Of a stretch of DNA of 64,000 nt, positions 27,635-40,435 are shown one piece after another; the stretch's first letter is position 1, and every line of letters starts with the position of its first letter. Under the pieces are notes generated by a model. It did not search any database. It was not told the DNA's origin and saw nothing but the letters and a program-made list of their open reading frames with translations. The DNA lies in contig JAQTYA010000008.1 in NCBI GenBank assembly GCA_028688525.1, positions 1 to 64,000 on the forward strand, written 5' to 3'. Both the position numbers and the translations under genes were made by a program. Source of the DNA: Methylococcus sp. (GTDB lineage Bacteria > Pseudomonadota > Gammaproteobacteria > Methylococcales > Methylococcaceae).

Positions 27635-28269
27635 TGAAAATCCTCGGTATCAGCATCGGCGCCGAGCGGCAGCTCGACCATGCCGGGCGACCGGTGGGCA
27701 CAGGCATCTTCAAGATGCCGGTCGATGGCCCGGTTAGGGTCTGCAAAACTGGGATCGAAGGCGATGTTCAAGTCGACCTGGAAAATCACGGTGGGCCGGA
27801 CAAGGCGGTCTATGCCTTTAGCGCGGACAATTATGCGTATTGGCAGGCTGACCTCGGGTTGGACGCCTTACCTTATGGCTATTTCGGAGAGAATCTGACC
27901 CTTGCCGGCGGCAGCGACGACGAGGTGCACGTGGGCGACATCTTTCGTGCAGGAGCGGTGCTGTTTCAAGTGACCCAGCCGCGGGTGCCCTGTTTCAAGC
28001 TTGGGCTCAAGGTCGGCGACAATACTTTTCCCAAGCGTTTTCTCGTCTCCGGTCGAGTGGGGTACTACTTGCGTGTGCTGGAGGAGGGACCGCTATGTAC
28101 CGGCGAACAGCTGGAGTGCGTCAGCCTGGACGCAGGCGCCGTCACCATTCGCGAGGCCATGCTGGCCCTGGTGAAAGGGCCTCGTCAGCAGGAGGTCGTG
28201 TCCAAGCTGTTGCGTCTGGAGGCGCTGTCCGCGGCCTGGCGCGAGAGTCTGGCTAAGAAGCTCGGCTGA
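27634..28269 (+). CDS. MOSC domain protein, YiiM-like
   Basis: A 211-residue protein with a MOSC domain (about residues 5-160) and a C-terminal three-helix segment. The conserved HGGPDKAVYAFSADNYAYW, GYFGENLTL and the probable molybdenum-cofactor cysteine in PRVPCFKLG are present. YiiM relatives reduce N-hydroxylated bases such as 6-hydroxylaminopurine. GTG 27634 shares a base with the rnhB stop. It converges on queF with four bases between stops. mobB, another molybdenum-cofactor gene, lies 8 kb upstream. Confidence 0.88.
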   Translation: MKILGISIGAERQLDHAGRPVGTGIFKMPVDGPVRVCKTGIEGDVQVDLENHGGPDKAVYAFSADNYAYWQADLGLDALPYGYFGENLTLAGGSDDEVHVGDIFRAGAVLFQVTQPRVPCFKLGLKVGDNTFPKRFLVSGRVGYYLRVLEEGPLCTGEQLECVSLDAGAVTIREAMLALVKGPRQQEVVSKLLRLEALSAAWRESLAKKLG

Positions 28270-28273
28270 GCCT

Positions 28274-28663
28274 TTAGGGCAAGGCAACTGCCTGAACTGG
28301 CTGCCACTCCGGTGCGCGCCGTTCCGCTACCACTGTCGTGTAGATACCGCCGCGCACGTTGAACTTGGCCGTAATGCGCATGAAGCGCGGGGTGCAGGCG
28401 CCGGCCAGATCGTCCAGAATGGCGTTGGTGACGGCTTCATGGAAGGCGCCCTCGTTTCTGAAAGACCAGACATACATTTTCAGCGACTTGAGCTCGATGC
28501 AATGCCGGTCTGGAACGTATTCCAGCAGGATCGTGGCGAAGTCGGGCTGCCCCGTCTTGGGGCACAGGCAAGTGAATTCGGGAATGTCGATGCGGATCGT
28601 GTAGTCGCGTTCCGGGGCGGGATTTTCGAAAGTTTCCAAAGTTTTGCTAGGTACGGAAGGCAT
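28274..28663 (-). CDS. queF: 7-cyano-7-deazaguanine reductase QueF (short type)
   Basis: A 129-residue T-fold enzyme that reduces preQ0 to preQ1 with NADPH for queuosine in tRNA. The nucleophile Cys is in [13 protein letters not shown] (residues 30-42), which also carries the conserved Asp. [19 protein letters not shown] includes the motif E of QueF. Length is that of the unimodular (Bacillus) type, not the fused E. coli type. The start at 28663 is chosen from family length; the longer reading covers the start of smc antisense. Confidence 0.95.
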   Translation of the reverse strand: MPSVPSKTLETFENPAPERDYTIRIDIPEFTCLCPKTGQPDFATILLEYVPDRHCIELKSLKMYVWSFRNEGAFHEAVTNAILDDLAGACTPRFMRITAKFNVRGGIYTTVVAERRAPEWQPVQAVALP

Positions 28664-28730
28664 CTGTGCTAGTCGTGTACGGGGGAGGTGCGTCCGGGCT
28701 CCGATTCGGACGCCTGACGAGTTTGCCCTG

Positions 28731-28736
28731 TATAAT
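28731..28736 (+). promoter_or_regulatory. smc: Candidate -10 element upstream of smc, with upstream hairpin
   Basis: TATAAT at 28731-28736 lies 77 bases before the smc start. A GCGTCCG/CGGACGC inverted repeat with a ten-base loop occupies about 28690-28713, in the position of the -35 region. The -35 itself is not convincing, so the promoter is tentative. Confidence 0.4.
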
Positions 28737-28813
28737 AGCCCGTTCCTCTGGACTCGAACAATCGCCTGTCCGCTCGCCTGTTCCGGCAACGCGCGCCATC
28801 GCCACACATCCCC

Positions 28814-31800
28814 ATGCGACTGGAAAAACTCAAGATTGCCGGTTTCAAGTCCTTCGTGGATCCGACCACTATCCCTTTGCCGGGCAATCTGGTGGGCGTG
28901 GTGGGGCCGAACGGCTGCGGCAAGTCGAATGTGATCGACGCCGTGCGCTGGGTCATGGGCGAGAGCTCTGCCCGCCATCTGCGCGGCGAGACCATGGCCG
29001 ACGTCATCTTCAACGGCTCGAGCACGCGCAAGCCGGCGAGCCTCGCTTCGGTAGAGCTGGTGTTCGATAACAGCTCGGGGCGGATAGCGGGCGAATTCGG
29101 CCAATACCAGCAAATTGCGATACGGCGCCAAGTTACGCGCGACGGCCAGTCGAGCTATTTTCTCAACGGTACGCGCTGCCGGCGTAAAGACATTACCGAT
29201 CTGTTTCTGGGAACGGGTCTGGGTGCGCGTAGCTACGCCATCATCGAGCAGGGGACGATTTCCCGGCTGATCGAAGCCAAGCCGGACGAGATGCGCGAAG
29301 TCATCGAAGAGGCGGCCGGCATCTCCAAATACAAGGAGCGCCGGCACGAGACCGAGCAGCGGATGCGCCACACCCGCGAAAACCTTGAACGCTTGTCCGA
29401 CCTGCGCGACGAGGTGGGCCGACAACTCGGCCACCTTCAGCGCCAAGCCAGAAAAGCCGAAAAATTCGTAGGCTTGCGCGACGAAGAGCGGAAACTCAAG
29501 CTCGAACTTTTAGCGCTGCGCTGGCGCTCACTCGAACAGCAGCTCGGCGGGCTCAAGGGGGAGTTGGCGGACGCGGAAGAACATTTTCGAAAGTTTACCG
29601 ACGAGGAGCATGCCTGTATCGCGCAGCTGGAAGAGTCCGGCCGGCTCAGGGCTGCGGCTCAGGAAAAGCTCGATGTCCAGCAGGGCAGATTCTACGAGCT
29701 GGGCGCTGAGATCAGCCGGCTGGACCAATTCATCCGCCATACCCAGAAATCGAGAGAGGAACTAGCGCTGGAGCGGGAGCGGATCACGGTCGAGTTGCAG
29801 CGAACCGAGTCGGATCGGGATGAGGACCGGCAGCATCTCGAAGATCTGCGCGTCGAATTGAATGAAACCCGAATAAAGCTAGCCCTACTTGAGCGACAAG
29901 AGTCCGACGCGGCAGTGGCCCGCGAGGCCGCCGAACTGAAACTCAAGAGCTGCCGGGAGCGCTGGGAGGCGCTGACCCAGGAACAGCACCGGATCTCGGG
30001 CCAGGGTGCGCTGCAGCGTTCGCGGCTGCAGCAATTGCGGGAGCAGGAACAGCAGCTCGCCGGCCGGAGGCAGCGACTCGCCCAGCAGGAAGCGGAATTG
30101 GAAAGCACGCTTGCTGGCCTCGACGTCGAAGCGCTGCGCCTAGACGTGAGTGCACTCGATGCGGAGCGGGAGGAACTGCTCGAGGCGTCCGCCGAAATCT
30201 CCGCGGCAGCGGAGCGGGAAAGAGAGCGGCTGCACCGCCTACGCGAACAACTGAACGAAGTCCGGGCAGCCTTACATACCTGGCGCGGTAAGGTCGCTTC
30301 GCTCGAAACTCTGCAGCGACACGCGTTGGGGCGCGATCGGGGCGTTTTGGATGGAGTGCTCGAATCCTGGGGCCTGGGCCAGTCTGATCGCTTGGGCGAA
30401 AAGATCGAGGTATCGCCGGGTTGGGAAAATGCAGTGGAGAGCGTGCTCGGTCTACATATCGAAGCCGTATGCGTCGATAGCATGGCACAGTACGCTGCGC
30501 GTCTTCAGGCGCAGCCCTTGGCCGAGTCTTTGGCTTTTTCAGAGTACCGGATGCAGCCGCCGGTGCCAGCGGACCCTACGGGCGAGCGGTTGCTGGACCG
30601 GGTGCAGTCCCCGCTGTCGCTGGAAGGGCTGTTGGGCTGCGTCTATTGCGCACCTGATTTGGCGGCGGCGGAGGTGCAAGCGCGCTCGCTGCAGCCGCAC
30701 GAATCGGTCGTGACTCCGGAAGGCATCCGCATCGGGGCCGGCTGGATGCTGGTACAGAAGCCCGACGCAGGCCACGCCGGTGCGCTCGCTCGCGAGCGGG
30801 AGCTTCGCGACTGCCGGCGGCAGCTCGACGAATATTCCGACCGGGCCGAGGTCATGGAGGGAGAGGTTGGATTGGCGGAGCAAGAGTTGGAGCGCCTGGA
30901 GTCCGCGCGGCAGGATGCGCGGAAAAAGACCGACGAGCTCTCGGCCCAGGGTTCGCGCCTGCTTGCGGAGCTTGCCGCGGCCGAGGCACGGGTCGAGCAA
31001 CTGAACCATCGTCTGGCTCAGATTGGTCACGAGCGTGACGAGCTGGCAGAGCAAGGCGTCGAACTCGCCGAGAAACGAGCAGAAGCCGGCGATATCTTGC
31101 TGCAAGTCGAAAGCGATCTGCTGCGCGTGCAGGATGCTGCGGCGGAGCGGGTAGAGGAGCGGCGCGTTCTGGAAGAAGCTTTCTCCGGAGCCGCAGCCGC
31201 CGAGAAATCGCTGCTCGAAGAGGCCCGCTCGCTGGCTAGCCGGATTGCGACCTTGGAGTCGAACGAATCGCTGACTTCTGCTCATCTTCAGCGGTTGGAG
31301 CAGCAGCATGCTCAGACCCGCGGCCGGCTTTCCGCTATCGTGCTGAAACTGGAAGAGTCCGTGACACCCTTGGAGGATGAGCAATCCCATCTCGATGAGT
31401 TGATGGAAGAGCGGGCCGCCCTGGAGGCCGAAATGACCCGGCAACGCCGCCGTCTCACCGAGCTGGACTCCGAAATCCGGCGGATATCCGGGGAGCGTCA
31501 GCGCGCGGAGCGCGAACTGGCTCTATTGCGGGACGGCATGGAGCGGATCAAGCTGGCTTGGCAGGGCGCCGAAGTCCGGCGCCAGGGCGTCGAAGAACAG
31601 TTCGCGGAATTCGATGCGGCGCCCGCTGCGGTCGCGGCGGCACTGCCGGAGCAGGCCGAGGAGGCCGCTTGGCAGTCTTCTGTCGCCCGCCTGGGCGACG
31701 AAATCGAGCGCCTTGGGCCGGTCAACCTCATGGCCATGCAGGAATATCAGGAGCAGGAGGAACGCCAGCGCTATCTTGAAGAACAGCATCGCGATTTGAC

Positions 31801-32326
31801 CGACTCTCTGGAAACGCTGGAGCAGGCCATCGAAAAAATCGACCGGGAATGCCGGGCGCGGTTCCGGGAAACTTTCGAAAAAATCGATGCCGGTTTTCAG
31901 CGCATGTTTCCCAAGCTTTTCGGCGGCGGCAAAGCCAGTCTGGAGCTGACCGAAAACAACCTGCTGAATACTGGGGTGAGCGTGATGGCGCAGCCTCCCG
32001 GTAAGCGCAACAGCTCGATCCATCTGCTGTCCGGCGGCGAAAAGGCTTTGACGGCGGCGGCCCTGGTGTTTTCCATCTTCGAGTTGAATCCGGCGCCGTT
32101 CTGTCTGTTGGACGAGGTGGACGCGCCTCTGGACGATGCCAACGTCGGGCGTTTCAGCCAGTTGGTGAAAGAGATGTCCGAGAAAGTACAATTCCTCTTC
32201 ATCACCCATAACAAGGTGACGATGGAAATCGCACAATACTTAGCCGGGGTGACCATGCGGGAGCCCGGGGTGTCGCGCATCGTGGCGGTGGACGTCGATG
32301 CGGCGGTTGAATTGGCTTCGGTTTGA
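28814..32326 (+). CDS. smc: Chromosome segregation ATPase SMC
   Basis: An 1170-residue SMC protein that forms V-shaped dimers and compacts DNA. The Walker A motif GPNGCGKSN lies at residues 31-39. Two long coiled coils (about 170-500 and 665-1000) flank a hinge at about 505-660. The ABC signature [14 protein letters not shown] and Walker [14 protein letters not shown] are at the C-terminus. Presence of true SMC rather than MukB is notable for gammaproteobacteria but normal for the deeper-branching ones. No scpA/scpB in the window. It is followed by zipA eight bases later. Confidence 0.97.
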   Translation: MRLEKLKIAGFKSFVDPTTIPLPGNLVGVVGPNGCGKSNVIDAVRWVMGESSARHLRGETMADVIFNGSSTRKPASLASVELVFDNSSGRIAGEFGQYQQIAIRRQVTRDGQSSYFLNGTRCRRKDITDLFLGTGLGARSYAIIEQGTISRLIEAKPDEMREVIEEAAGISKYKERRHETEQRMRHTRENLERLSDLRDEVGRQLGHLQRQARKAEKFVGLRDEERKLKLELLALRWRSLEQQLGGLKGELADAEEHFRKFTDEEHACIAQLEESGRLRAAAQEKLDVQQGRFYELGAEISRLDQFIRHTQKSREELALERERITVELQRTESDRDEDRQHLEDLRVELNETRIKLALLERQESDAAVAREAAELKLKSCRERWEALTQEQHRISGQGALQRSRLQQLREQEQQLAGRRQRLAQQEAELESTLAGLDVEALRLDVSALDAEREELLEASAEISAAAERERERLHRLREQLNEVRAALHTWRGKVASLETLQRHALGRDRGVLDGVLESWGLGQSDRLGEKIEVSPGWENAVESVLGLHIEAVCVDSMAQYAARLQAQPLAESLAFSEYRMQPPVPADPTGERLLDRVQSPLSLEGLLGCVYCAPDLAAAEVQARSLQPHESVVTPEGIRIGAGWMLVQKPDAGHAGALARERELRDCRRQLDEYSDRAEVMEGEVGLAEQELERLESARQDARKKTDELSAQGSRLLAELAAAEARVEQLNHRLAQIGHERDELAEQGVELAEKRAEAGDILLQVESDLLRVQDAAAERVEERRVLEEAFSGAAAAEKSLLEEARSLASRIATLESNESLTSAHLQRLEQQHAQTRGRLSAIVLKLEESVTPLEDEQSHLDELMEERAALEAEMTRQRRRLTELDSEIRRISGERQRAERELALLRDGMERIKLAWQGAEVRRQGVEEQFAEFDAAPAAVAAALPEQAEEAAWQSSVARLGDEIERLGPVNLMAMQEYQEQEERQRYLEEQHRDLTDSLETLEQAIEKIDRECRARFRETFEKIDAGFQRMFPKLFGGGKASLELTENNLLNTGVSVMAQPPGKRNSSIHLLSGGEKALTAAALVFSIFELNPAPFCLLDEVDAPLDDANVGRFSQLVKEMSEKVQFLFITHNKVTMEIAQYLAGVTMREPGVSRIVAVDVDAAVELASV

Positions 32327-32334
32327 GGGGCGAA

Positions 32335-35099
<2,765 letters not shown>

Positions 35100-35380
35100 T
35101 CTTCCGTGAGGTACTGCGGTCGGCCTACACGAAGGTATGTGAGTGGCTCCCATCTTATAAAGTCATTGATTCCCGTCGATTTTTCCTTCGGATTGACAGG
35201 CCTCTAGGGTTTTCCGCTCGAATTCCGCGTTGATCTACGCATCTTTTCGACGTCTTTGCGCCGTGCGCTGGTCCCTATTTGGCGCTCCCTGTGTGCTGCT
35301 ATCCAGCCCTCCCCCCAACTTTTCTCGCTGGCATAAAAACACCGATAAAACAAAGTCGTGAGTTTTTTTTTCAACTCGTC
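35100..35380. other. Non-coding stretch upstream of the dcw promoter
   Basis: Between ligA and the mraZ promoter lie about 280 bases without a credible reading frame. The last 60 are AT-rich and contain eleven consecutive pyrimidines with a T-run (35363-35372), which may act as an UP-like element or curved DNA. No convincing ligA terminator hairpin was found here. Confidence 0.4.
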
Positions 35381-35409
35381 TTGACTTGCCTAATGTGCCT
35401 TCCTATAGT
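35381..35409 (+). promoter_or_regulatory. Sigma70-type promoter of the dcw cluster (Pmra)
   Basis: TTGACT at 35381-35386 and TATAGT at 35404-35409 are separated by exactly 17 bases and preceded by an AT-rich stretch. Start of transcription should fall near 35416, immediately before the MraZ repeats. This is the best promoter in the cluster and serves mraZ and the genes behind it. Confidence 0.8.
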
Positions 35410-35416
35410 GCCCAAT

Positions 35417-35462
35417 AAGTGGTGGAAAGTGGTTATTTTTGGCGGAAAGTGGGGCTTGGGGG
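35417..35462 (+). promoter_or_regulatory. MraZ operator: TGG repeats at 10-base spacing
   Basis: TGG occurs at 35420, 35430 and 35440, GGG/TGGGG at 35450 and GGG at 35460, that is once per helical turn on one face. AAGTGG is exact at 35417, 35427 and 35447. MraZ of E. coli is known to bind three TGGGN repeats separated by five bases, directly downstream of the mra promoter. Spacing, position and sequence all match that operator, here extended to four or five repeats. Confidence 0.75.
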
Positions 35463-35466
35463 CGAC

Positions 35467-35925
35467 TTGTTCAGAGGCGTTAATTCCATCAACTTGGACG
35501 AAAAAGGGCGCATGGCGGTGCCAACGCGTTACCGGTCGGAGCTCAAGGAGTCCTGCGAGGGGCAACTGGTGGTGACCGTCGGAACCGATACCTGCCTTTT
35601 GCTTTTCCCTTTGCCTGAATTCGAGGAGCTGGAGCGGAAGTTGGTGAAGCTGCCCGCCTTGAATAAACAAGTGAAACGTCTACAGCGTCTGCTGATCGGC
35701 CATGCCACCGAATGCGACTTGGACGGGCAGGGGCGTTTCCTCATCCCCGAGCCGTTGCGCAGGTTCGCTAGCCTGGACAAGCAGGTCGTGCTGATCGGGC
35801 AGGGCAACAAGTTTGAAATCTGGGACGAAGGGCTTTGGGAGCGCTGCCGCCAGGAATGGCTGGAAGAGGCGACCCTGGAAGGCCTTGAAGACATGGGGCC
35901 GGAGCTTGGGGCGCTGGCGTTTTGA
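35467..35925 (+). CDS. mraZ: Transcriptional regulator MraZ
   Basis: A 152-residue DNA-binding protein with two SpoVT/AbrB-like MraZ repeats. The first begins [23 protein letters not shown], the second has [19 protein letters not shown]. It forms ring-shaped oligomers and represses its own operon. Start is TTG 35467 with a G-rich ribosome site four bases upstream; it begins (M)FRGVNSIN as relatives do. The longer reading from 35419 would place the operator inside the gene. First gene of the dcw cluster; the stop overlaps rsmH. Confidence 0.95.
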   Translation: MFRGVNSINLDEKGRMAVPTRYRSELKESCEGQLVVTVGTDTCLLLFPLPEFEELERKLVKLPALNKQVKRLQRLLIGHATECDLDGQGRFLIPEPLRRFASLDKQVVLIGQGNKFEIWDEGLWERCRQEWLEEATLEGLEDMGPELGALAF

Positions 35926-36857
35926 TGGCGGGGGAGAGAAGCGAACATTGCCCCGTCCTGTTGGCCGAGGTTCTGGATGTTATGGCGATCCGTCCGGACG
36001 GCATCTATGTCGATTGCACCTTCGGTCGCGGAGGGCATAGCCGGGCGATTCTGGAGCGCCTTGGCGCAGAGGGGCGTTTGTTGGCCATCGACCGGGATAT
36101 TGATGCGGTGGTGGCCGCCGCCGATCTGGCTGGCGATGCCCGCTTTGCCATCGAGCATGGCCGTTTCTCCGATCTTGGCCGTTTCGTGGGGGATCGGGGA
36201 TGGGCGGGGCGGGTAGACGGGATATTGATGGACTTGGGGGTGTCTTCGCCTCAGCTCGATACCGCGATCCGGGGTTTTAGCTTCATGCGCGAAGGGCCGC
36301 TCGATATGCGGATGGATCCGACTCAGGAGCACAGCGCGGCGGATTGGTTGGCGCAAGTGTCCGAAAAGGAGCTGGCTCGAGTGTTACGAGAGTACGGCGA
36401 GGAGCGTTTCGCAGGGCGGATAGCTCGGGCGGTGCTGGAACAGCAGCGGCACCGACCGATCGCGACCACAACCGAGCTGGTCAGTCTGATCGAATCCGTG
36501 ATTCCGTTCGTGGATAAGTTCAAGCATCCGGCGACCCGCACGTTTCAGGCGATCCGGATTGCCGTCAACAACGAATTGGGCGAGTTGGAGCAGGGACTGG
36601 GTGCGGCCGTCGACGCGCTCGCCGAGGGGGGGCGGCTGGTAGTGATCTCTTTTCATTCGCTCGAAGACAGGATCGTCAAGCGGTTTATGCGGGAAGAGGC
36701 GCGCGGTAGAGAAACGGCACGCAGTCTGTTTGGAACCCGCGCGGCACCGCGGCTCGGCTTGTTAGGGAAGCCGGTCAAGGCTGGCGAGGAAGAAACAAGG
36801 GGGAATCCCAGAGCGCGGAGCGCTGTGCTGCGCGTAGCGGAAAAGCGGGCGGCATGA
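35925..36857 (+). CDS. rsmH: 16S rRNA (cytosine-1402-N4)-methyltransferase RsmH
   Basis: A 310-residue SAM-dependent methyltransferase (MraW). The SAM site [13 protein letters not shown] lies near residues 31-43, [17 protein letters not shown] is the family signature, and [15 protein letters not shown] is near the C-terminus. It methylates the ribosomal P site. ATG 35925 shares its A with the mraZ stop; the stop overlaps ftsL. Length is the usual 310-315. Confidence 0.97.
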   Translation: MAGERSEHCPVLLAEVLDVMAIRPDGIYVDCTFGRGGHSRAILERLGAEGRLLAIDRDIDAVVAAADLAGDARFAIEHGRFSDLGRFVGDRGWAGRVDGILMDLGVSSPQLDTAIRGFSFMREGPLDMRMDPTQEHSAADWLAQVSEKELARVLREYGEERFAGRIARAVLEQQRHRPIATTTELVSLIESVIPFVDKFKHPATRTFQAIRIAVNNELGELEQGLGAAVDALAEGGRLVVISFHSLEDRIVKRFMREEARGRETARSLFGTRAAPRLGLLGKPVKAGEEETRGNPRARSAVLRVAEKRAA

Positions 36858-37111
36858 CACGCATATTGCTGTTTTCGATTCTGGCCGTCTGTTCGGCGCT
36901 CGGGGTCGTGTATGCGAAGTACCGCACGCGCATGCTGTTCGCCGAGGTGCAACGGTTGGAGCTGGCCCTCAATCAATACGATGTGGAACTGGGTCAGCTC
37001 CAGCTCGAGCAGAACACCTGGGCCGAGCACAGCCGTGTCGAACGCTTGGCTCGCAGCCGTTTGGGTATGACCCTGCCGGCACGCGAGTCGATCATTTACA
37101 TCAAACCCTGA
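36854..37111 (+). CDS. ftsL: Cell division protein FtsL
   Basis: An 85-residue bitopic protein: one membrane helix ([18 protein letters not shown], residues 4-21) and a periplasmic leucine-zipper-like coiled coil (about 28-65) that pairs with Fts[16 protein letters not shown] is the conserved end. Called by position between rsmH and ftsI and by this architecture. ATG overlaps the rsmH stop by four bases. Confidence 0.92.
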   Translation: MTRILLFSILAVCSALGVVYAKYRTRMLFAEVQRLELALNQYDVELGQLQLEQNTWAEHSRVERLARSRLGMTLPARESIIYIKP

Positions 37112-37137
37112 ACTCATGTGGGGATGGACGGGGGCTC

Positions 37138-38874
37138 ATGATGATGTACATAACGAATCCGCAAAGAAATGGGGAGAGCGATTACAGGGCGCGCTGGTCG
37201 CTGCTGCTGATCGGCATGATGGCGGCTATGCTTGTGCTGGTCGGGCGGGCCGTCAATCTGCAGGTTGTCGATCGGCAGTTTCTCAAGCACCAGGGCGACT
37301 TGCGGCACATGGGTGTGCTCCCTGTCCCGGCGCATCGGGGGCGTATTCTGGATCGCAACGGCGATTTACTCGCGACCAGTTGCCCGGTGAAGTCGATCTG
37401 GGTCAACCCCAAAGAATTCGAGGCGAGCGAGGCGCAGTATCAAGCGTTCGCAGGGCTGGTCGGAGATACGTCGGAAGGGTTGAAACAGCGCTTGGGCGAG
37501 CGCAACTCCAAACGCGCTTTCGTCTATCTGAAGCGCCGGATCAGCCCTGAGCTTGCCGACCAGGTCATGGCGCTGGGACTGCCCGGCGTCTATGCCGAAG
37601 AAGAGTACCGGCGCTACTATCCGACCGGTGAGGTCGCCGCCCATGTCCTCGGTTTCACCGATATCGACGACAAGGGCCAGGAGGGTATGGAGCTGGCTTT
37701 CGAAGGCCATTTGAAGGGCGTCGAAGGCGCTAAACGCATCCTCCGCGACGGCAAGCGCCGGATTATCGAAGACGTAGACAGCGTTCGTCAGCCGGTAGCA
37801 GGTAAGGATCTTAGCGTCAGCATCGATCAACGCCTGCAGTATCTGGCTTACCGCGAGCTGAAGAAAACCGTGCAGCAGCACCGGGCTAAATCCGGTGCGC
37901 TGGTCATGCTCGATGCCAAGACCGGCGAAGTGCTAGCGATGGTCAATCAGCCGTCTTTCAATCCCAATGGCCGTAACGGCACTGTAGTCGGATCGACGCG
38001 CAATCGCGCGGTCACCGACTTGTTCGAGCCAGGATCCACCATGAAGCCGTTTGCGGTGGCCTGTGCCTTGGAGATGGGGGCTTTTCGCGCCAATGCGGTG
38101 ATTAATACCTCGCCTGGCGTTATGCATGTCGGCACCAACGTCGTCAAGGACGTGCACAACTACGGCGTGCTCGACGTTGCCGGAGTGCTGCGTAAATCCA
38201 GCAATGTCGGCGTCACCAAGATGGCGCTGGCTTTGCCGCCCGACAAATTCTGGGGGTTTTACAATGCTCTCGGCTTCGGCCAAACGTTAGGCACCGGGTT
38301 TCCGGGCGAGGTTCAGGGACGCATGCCGGATCGCAAGGGGTTGCGGCCGTTCGCCCAAGCCACGCTCTCCTTCGGCTATGGTGTGTCGGCGTCGCCCTTG
38401 CAACTGGCGAGGGCTTATCTGGCGCTGGCGAACGATGGTGCGATGCCTGCCGTCAGCATGCTGAAGCTGGATCGTCCCTCTCCGCAAACCCAGGTAATGT
38501 CTAAGCTGACCGCTACGGCTGTGCGCGGCATGTTGGAGGGCGTAGTTTCCGCCGAAGGCACGGCGATCAAGGCGGCTATTCCGGGCTTCCGGGTGGCTGG
38601 CAAAACCGGCACGGTGAAAAAAAGCGCCGGTCGCGGAGGCTACCAGGCCTCGAGCTATATTGCTGTGTTCGCCGGTATGGCGCCGGCAAGCGATCCTCGA
38701 TTGGTCACGGTGGTGATGATCGATGAACCCTCTGCAGGCGAATACTATGGAGGTGCCGTGGCGGCACCGGCGTTCGCCTCGGTTATGGAGTCCGGGCTGA
38801 GGTTGCTTAATGTTCTGCCGGACCGGGATTTGGGGCCGTCCATTCTTTCGGCCCAGAAGGATGAAATCTTTTGA
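37138..38874 (+). CDS. ftsI: Septal peptidoglycan transpeptidase FtsI (PBP3)
   Basis: A 578-residue class B penicillin-binding protein. One membrane helix (about residues 20-38) precedes the pedestal domain (AHRGRILDRNGDLLATS). The transpeptidase has the active-site Ser300 in EPGSTMKPF, RKSSN near 355, and KTG at 489-491. It cross-links septal wall together with FtsW. Three ATG codons open the frame; 37138 is the first. Stop overlaps the TTG of murE. Confidence 0.97.
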   Translation: MMMYITNPQRNGESDYRARWSLLLIGMMAAMLVLVGRAVNLQVVDRQFLKHQGDLRHMGVLPVPAHRGRILDRNGDLLATSCPVKSIWVNPKEFEASEAQYQAFAGLVGDTSEGLKQRLGERNSKRAFVYLKRRISPELADQVMALGLPGVYAEEEYRRYYPTGEVAAHVLGFTDIDDKGQEGMELAFEGHLKGVEGAKRILRDGKRRIIEDVDSVRQPVAGKDLSVSIDQRLQYLAYRELKKTVQQHRAKSGALVMLDAKTGEVLAMVNQPSFNPNGRNGTVVGSTRNRAVTDLFEPGSTMKPFAVACALEMGAFRANAVINTSPGVMHVGTNVVKDVHNYGVLDVAGVLRKSSNVGVTKMALALPPDKFWGFYNALGFGQTLGTGFPGEVQGRMPDRKGLRPFAQATLSFGYGVSASPLQLARAYLALANDGAMPAVSMLKLDRPSPQTQVMSKLTATAVRGMLEGVVSAEGTAIKAAIPGFRVAGKTGTVKKSAGRGGYQASSYIAVFAGMAPASDPRLVTVVMIDEPSAGEYYGGAVAAPAFASVMESGLRLLNVLPDRDLGPSILSAQKDEIF

Positions 38875-40382
38875 GGACAGGATCCGATAGTGCCGGCGCA
38901 TCTCTGCGGTGGCTGCTGGCGGATCTGGACATGCCGCAGGCGATTGCGGATATGCCGGTATTCGGTCTAAGCCTCGACAGTCGATCGGTGCGCACCGGCG
39001 ATGCGTTTTTCGCCTTGCCGGGCACGCAGGTGCATGGTCTCCGCCACGCGGCTGCTGCAATGCAGCGGGGCGCCGTGGCCGTCGTCTACGACCCTTCCGG
39101 CGGTGCCGAAGAGTGGGTGTCCGATCCGAGGCTCGATTTTGCCGTTCCGGTTCCCCGTTTGGGGCAGCACCTGGGCAGCATCGCTGCCCGTTTTTTCGGC
39201 CATCCTTCCGACGCCTTGAGCGTCGTTGCCGTTACCGGCACTAACGGCAAAACTTCTTGTACCCATTTCATTGCCCAGGCCTTGCAGGATGAATCGCCTA
39301 GCGCGGTGATCGGCACCTTGGGCTGGGGCAGGCCTGGCAGCCTGAGGCAGATTGCTCATACGACGCCGGATGCGATCGAGATCCAAGCCATACTCGCGAT
39401 GCTTAAGGCGCACGGTATAGGCTTTGCGGCTTTGGAGGCTTCCTCGCACGGGCAGGTTCAGGGGCGAATCAATGGGGTGCGTTGCCGCGGCGCGCTGTAT
39501 ACCCGCATCACCCGGGATCATCTGGATTATCACGGGACCTTCGAGTCCTATCTGGACGCCAAGCTGGGCTTGCTTTCCAACCCAGGGCTGGAATTCGCAG
39601 CCCTCACCCTCGACGACCCGCATGTGGACGCCATCCTTGCCCGCGTTCCGTCCGGTGTGCGCATTATCGGCTACGGATTGAGCGGGGCGACTTCAGCCGA
39701 GTTTCCAGTTGTCTGTTCCGACGCCGTGGACCAATCGCCGGAAGGATTGCATTTGCGGGTGCGCTGCGGAGATTGTTCCGTCGAGATGTATGCTCCGGTT
39801 TATGGGGATTTCAACGCAGAGAATCTACTCGGGACGGTCGCGGTGCTACTGGGCTTGGGGTATTCCCTCGAATCTGCAGCCCGGCGAGTGGGCCGAGTCG
39901 CTGCCGTGCCGGGGCGTATGGAACAGTTCCACGCAGGCGGTGTGGCGGCGGTGGTCGATTTTGCCCATACCCCGGATGCTCTGCGGAATGTGTTGACGAG
40001 TTTGCGCCGCCATTGCCGGGGGCGGCTGTGGGCGGTATTCGGCTGCGGCGGCGACCGAGACAAGGGGAAGCGTCCGGAGATGGGGGCTATCGCCGAGGCA
40101 CTGGCGGATTTGTTGATCCTTACCGACGACAATCCTCGCTTCGAACAGGGCGATGCCATCGTCCAGGACATTCTCCAAGGTTGCGCCGGAGCCGTCGAAG
40201 TCATTCGTGACCGCAGGGCGGCCATCCATAGCGCCATAGCCCGGGCCGAGACCGGCGATATCGTGCTGATCGCGGGCAAAGGGCATGAGGCCTTTCAGGA
40301 CGTCGGCGGAGTCCAGCACCCGTTCTCCGACCGGGAAGAGGTCAGAAAAGCGTTGTCGGCACGGCGCGGCGACGCCGCATGA
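38871..40382 (+). CDS. murE: UDP-MurNAc-tripeptide synthetase MurE (meso-diaminopimelate type)
   Basis: A 503-residue Mur ligase. The ATP loop VTGTNGKTS is near residues 121-129. DNPR at residues 420-423 marks meso-diaminopimelate as the added amino acid. Three domains of normal length are present. Start is TTG 38871, overlapping the ftsI stop; no in-frame ATG occurs before residue 21, which would cut the UDP-binding domain. Downstream, murF is expected but absent: only 53 bases lie before mraY. Confidence 0.95.
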   Translation: MRTGSDSAGASLRWLLADLDMPQAIADMPVFGLSLDSRSVRTGDAFFALPGTQVHGLRHAAAAMQRGAVAVVYDPSGGAEEWVSDPRLDFAVPVPRLGQHLGSIAARFFGHPSDALSVVAVTGTNGKTSCTHFIAQALQDESPSAVIGTLGWGRPGSLRQIAHTTPDAIEIQAILAMLKAHGIGFAALEASSHGQVQGRINGVRCRGALYTRITRDHLDYHGTFESYLDAKLGLLSNPGLEFAALTLDDPHVDAILARVPSGVRIIGYGLSGATSAEFPVVCSDAVDQSPEGLHLRVRCGDCSVEMYAPVYGDFNAENLLGTVAVLLGLGYSLESAARRVGRVAAVPGRMEQFHAGGVAAVVDFAHTPDALRNVLTSLRRHCRGRLWAVFGCGGDRDKGKRPEMGAIAEALADLLILTDDNPRFEQGDAIVQDILQGCAGAVEVIRDRRAAIHSAIARAETGDIVLIAGKGHEAFQDVGGVQHPFSDREEVRKALSARRGDAA

Positions 40383-40392
40383 AACGAACTGC

Positions 40393-40409
40393 AGAGACGT
40401 ACCGTCTCT
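40393..40409 (+). other. Perfect 7-bp hairpin in the murE-mraY spacer
   Basis: AGAGACG and CGTCTCT enclose a three-base loop (TAC). No T-run follows, so it is not an intrinsic terminator. It sits in the 53-base spacer where murF is found in most gammaproteobacterial clusters. It may affect RNA processing or be a remnant of a rearrangement. Confidence 0.6.
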
Positions 40410-40435
40410 ATTGGAACCAGGTTTAAGGAAATACG

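Noticed and set aside
28664..29446. Long N-terminal extension of the queF frame (to 390 residues)
   Set aside because: It lies antisense to the start of smc, has no domain likeness, and QueF of this type is 125-165 residues long.
29692..31444. Open frames antisense to smc (263 and 301 codons)
   Set aside because: Ser/Arg-rich or Leu-rich mirror images of the coiled-coil codons; no homology pattern.
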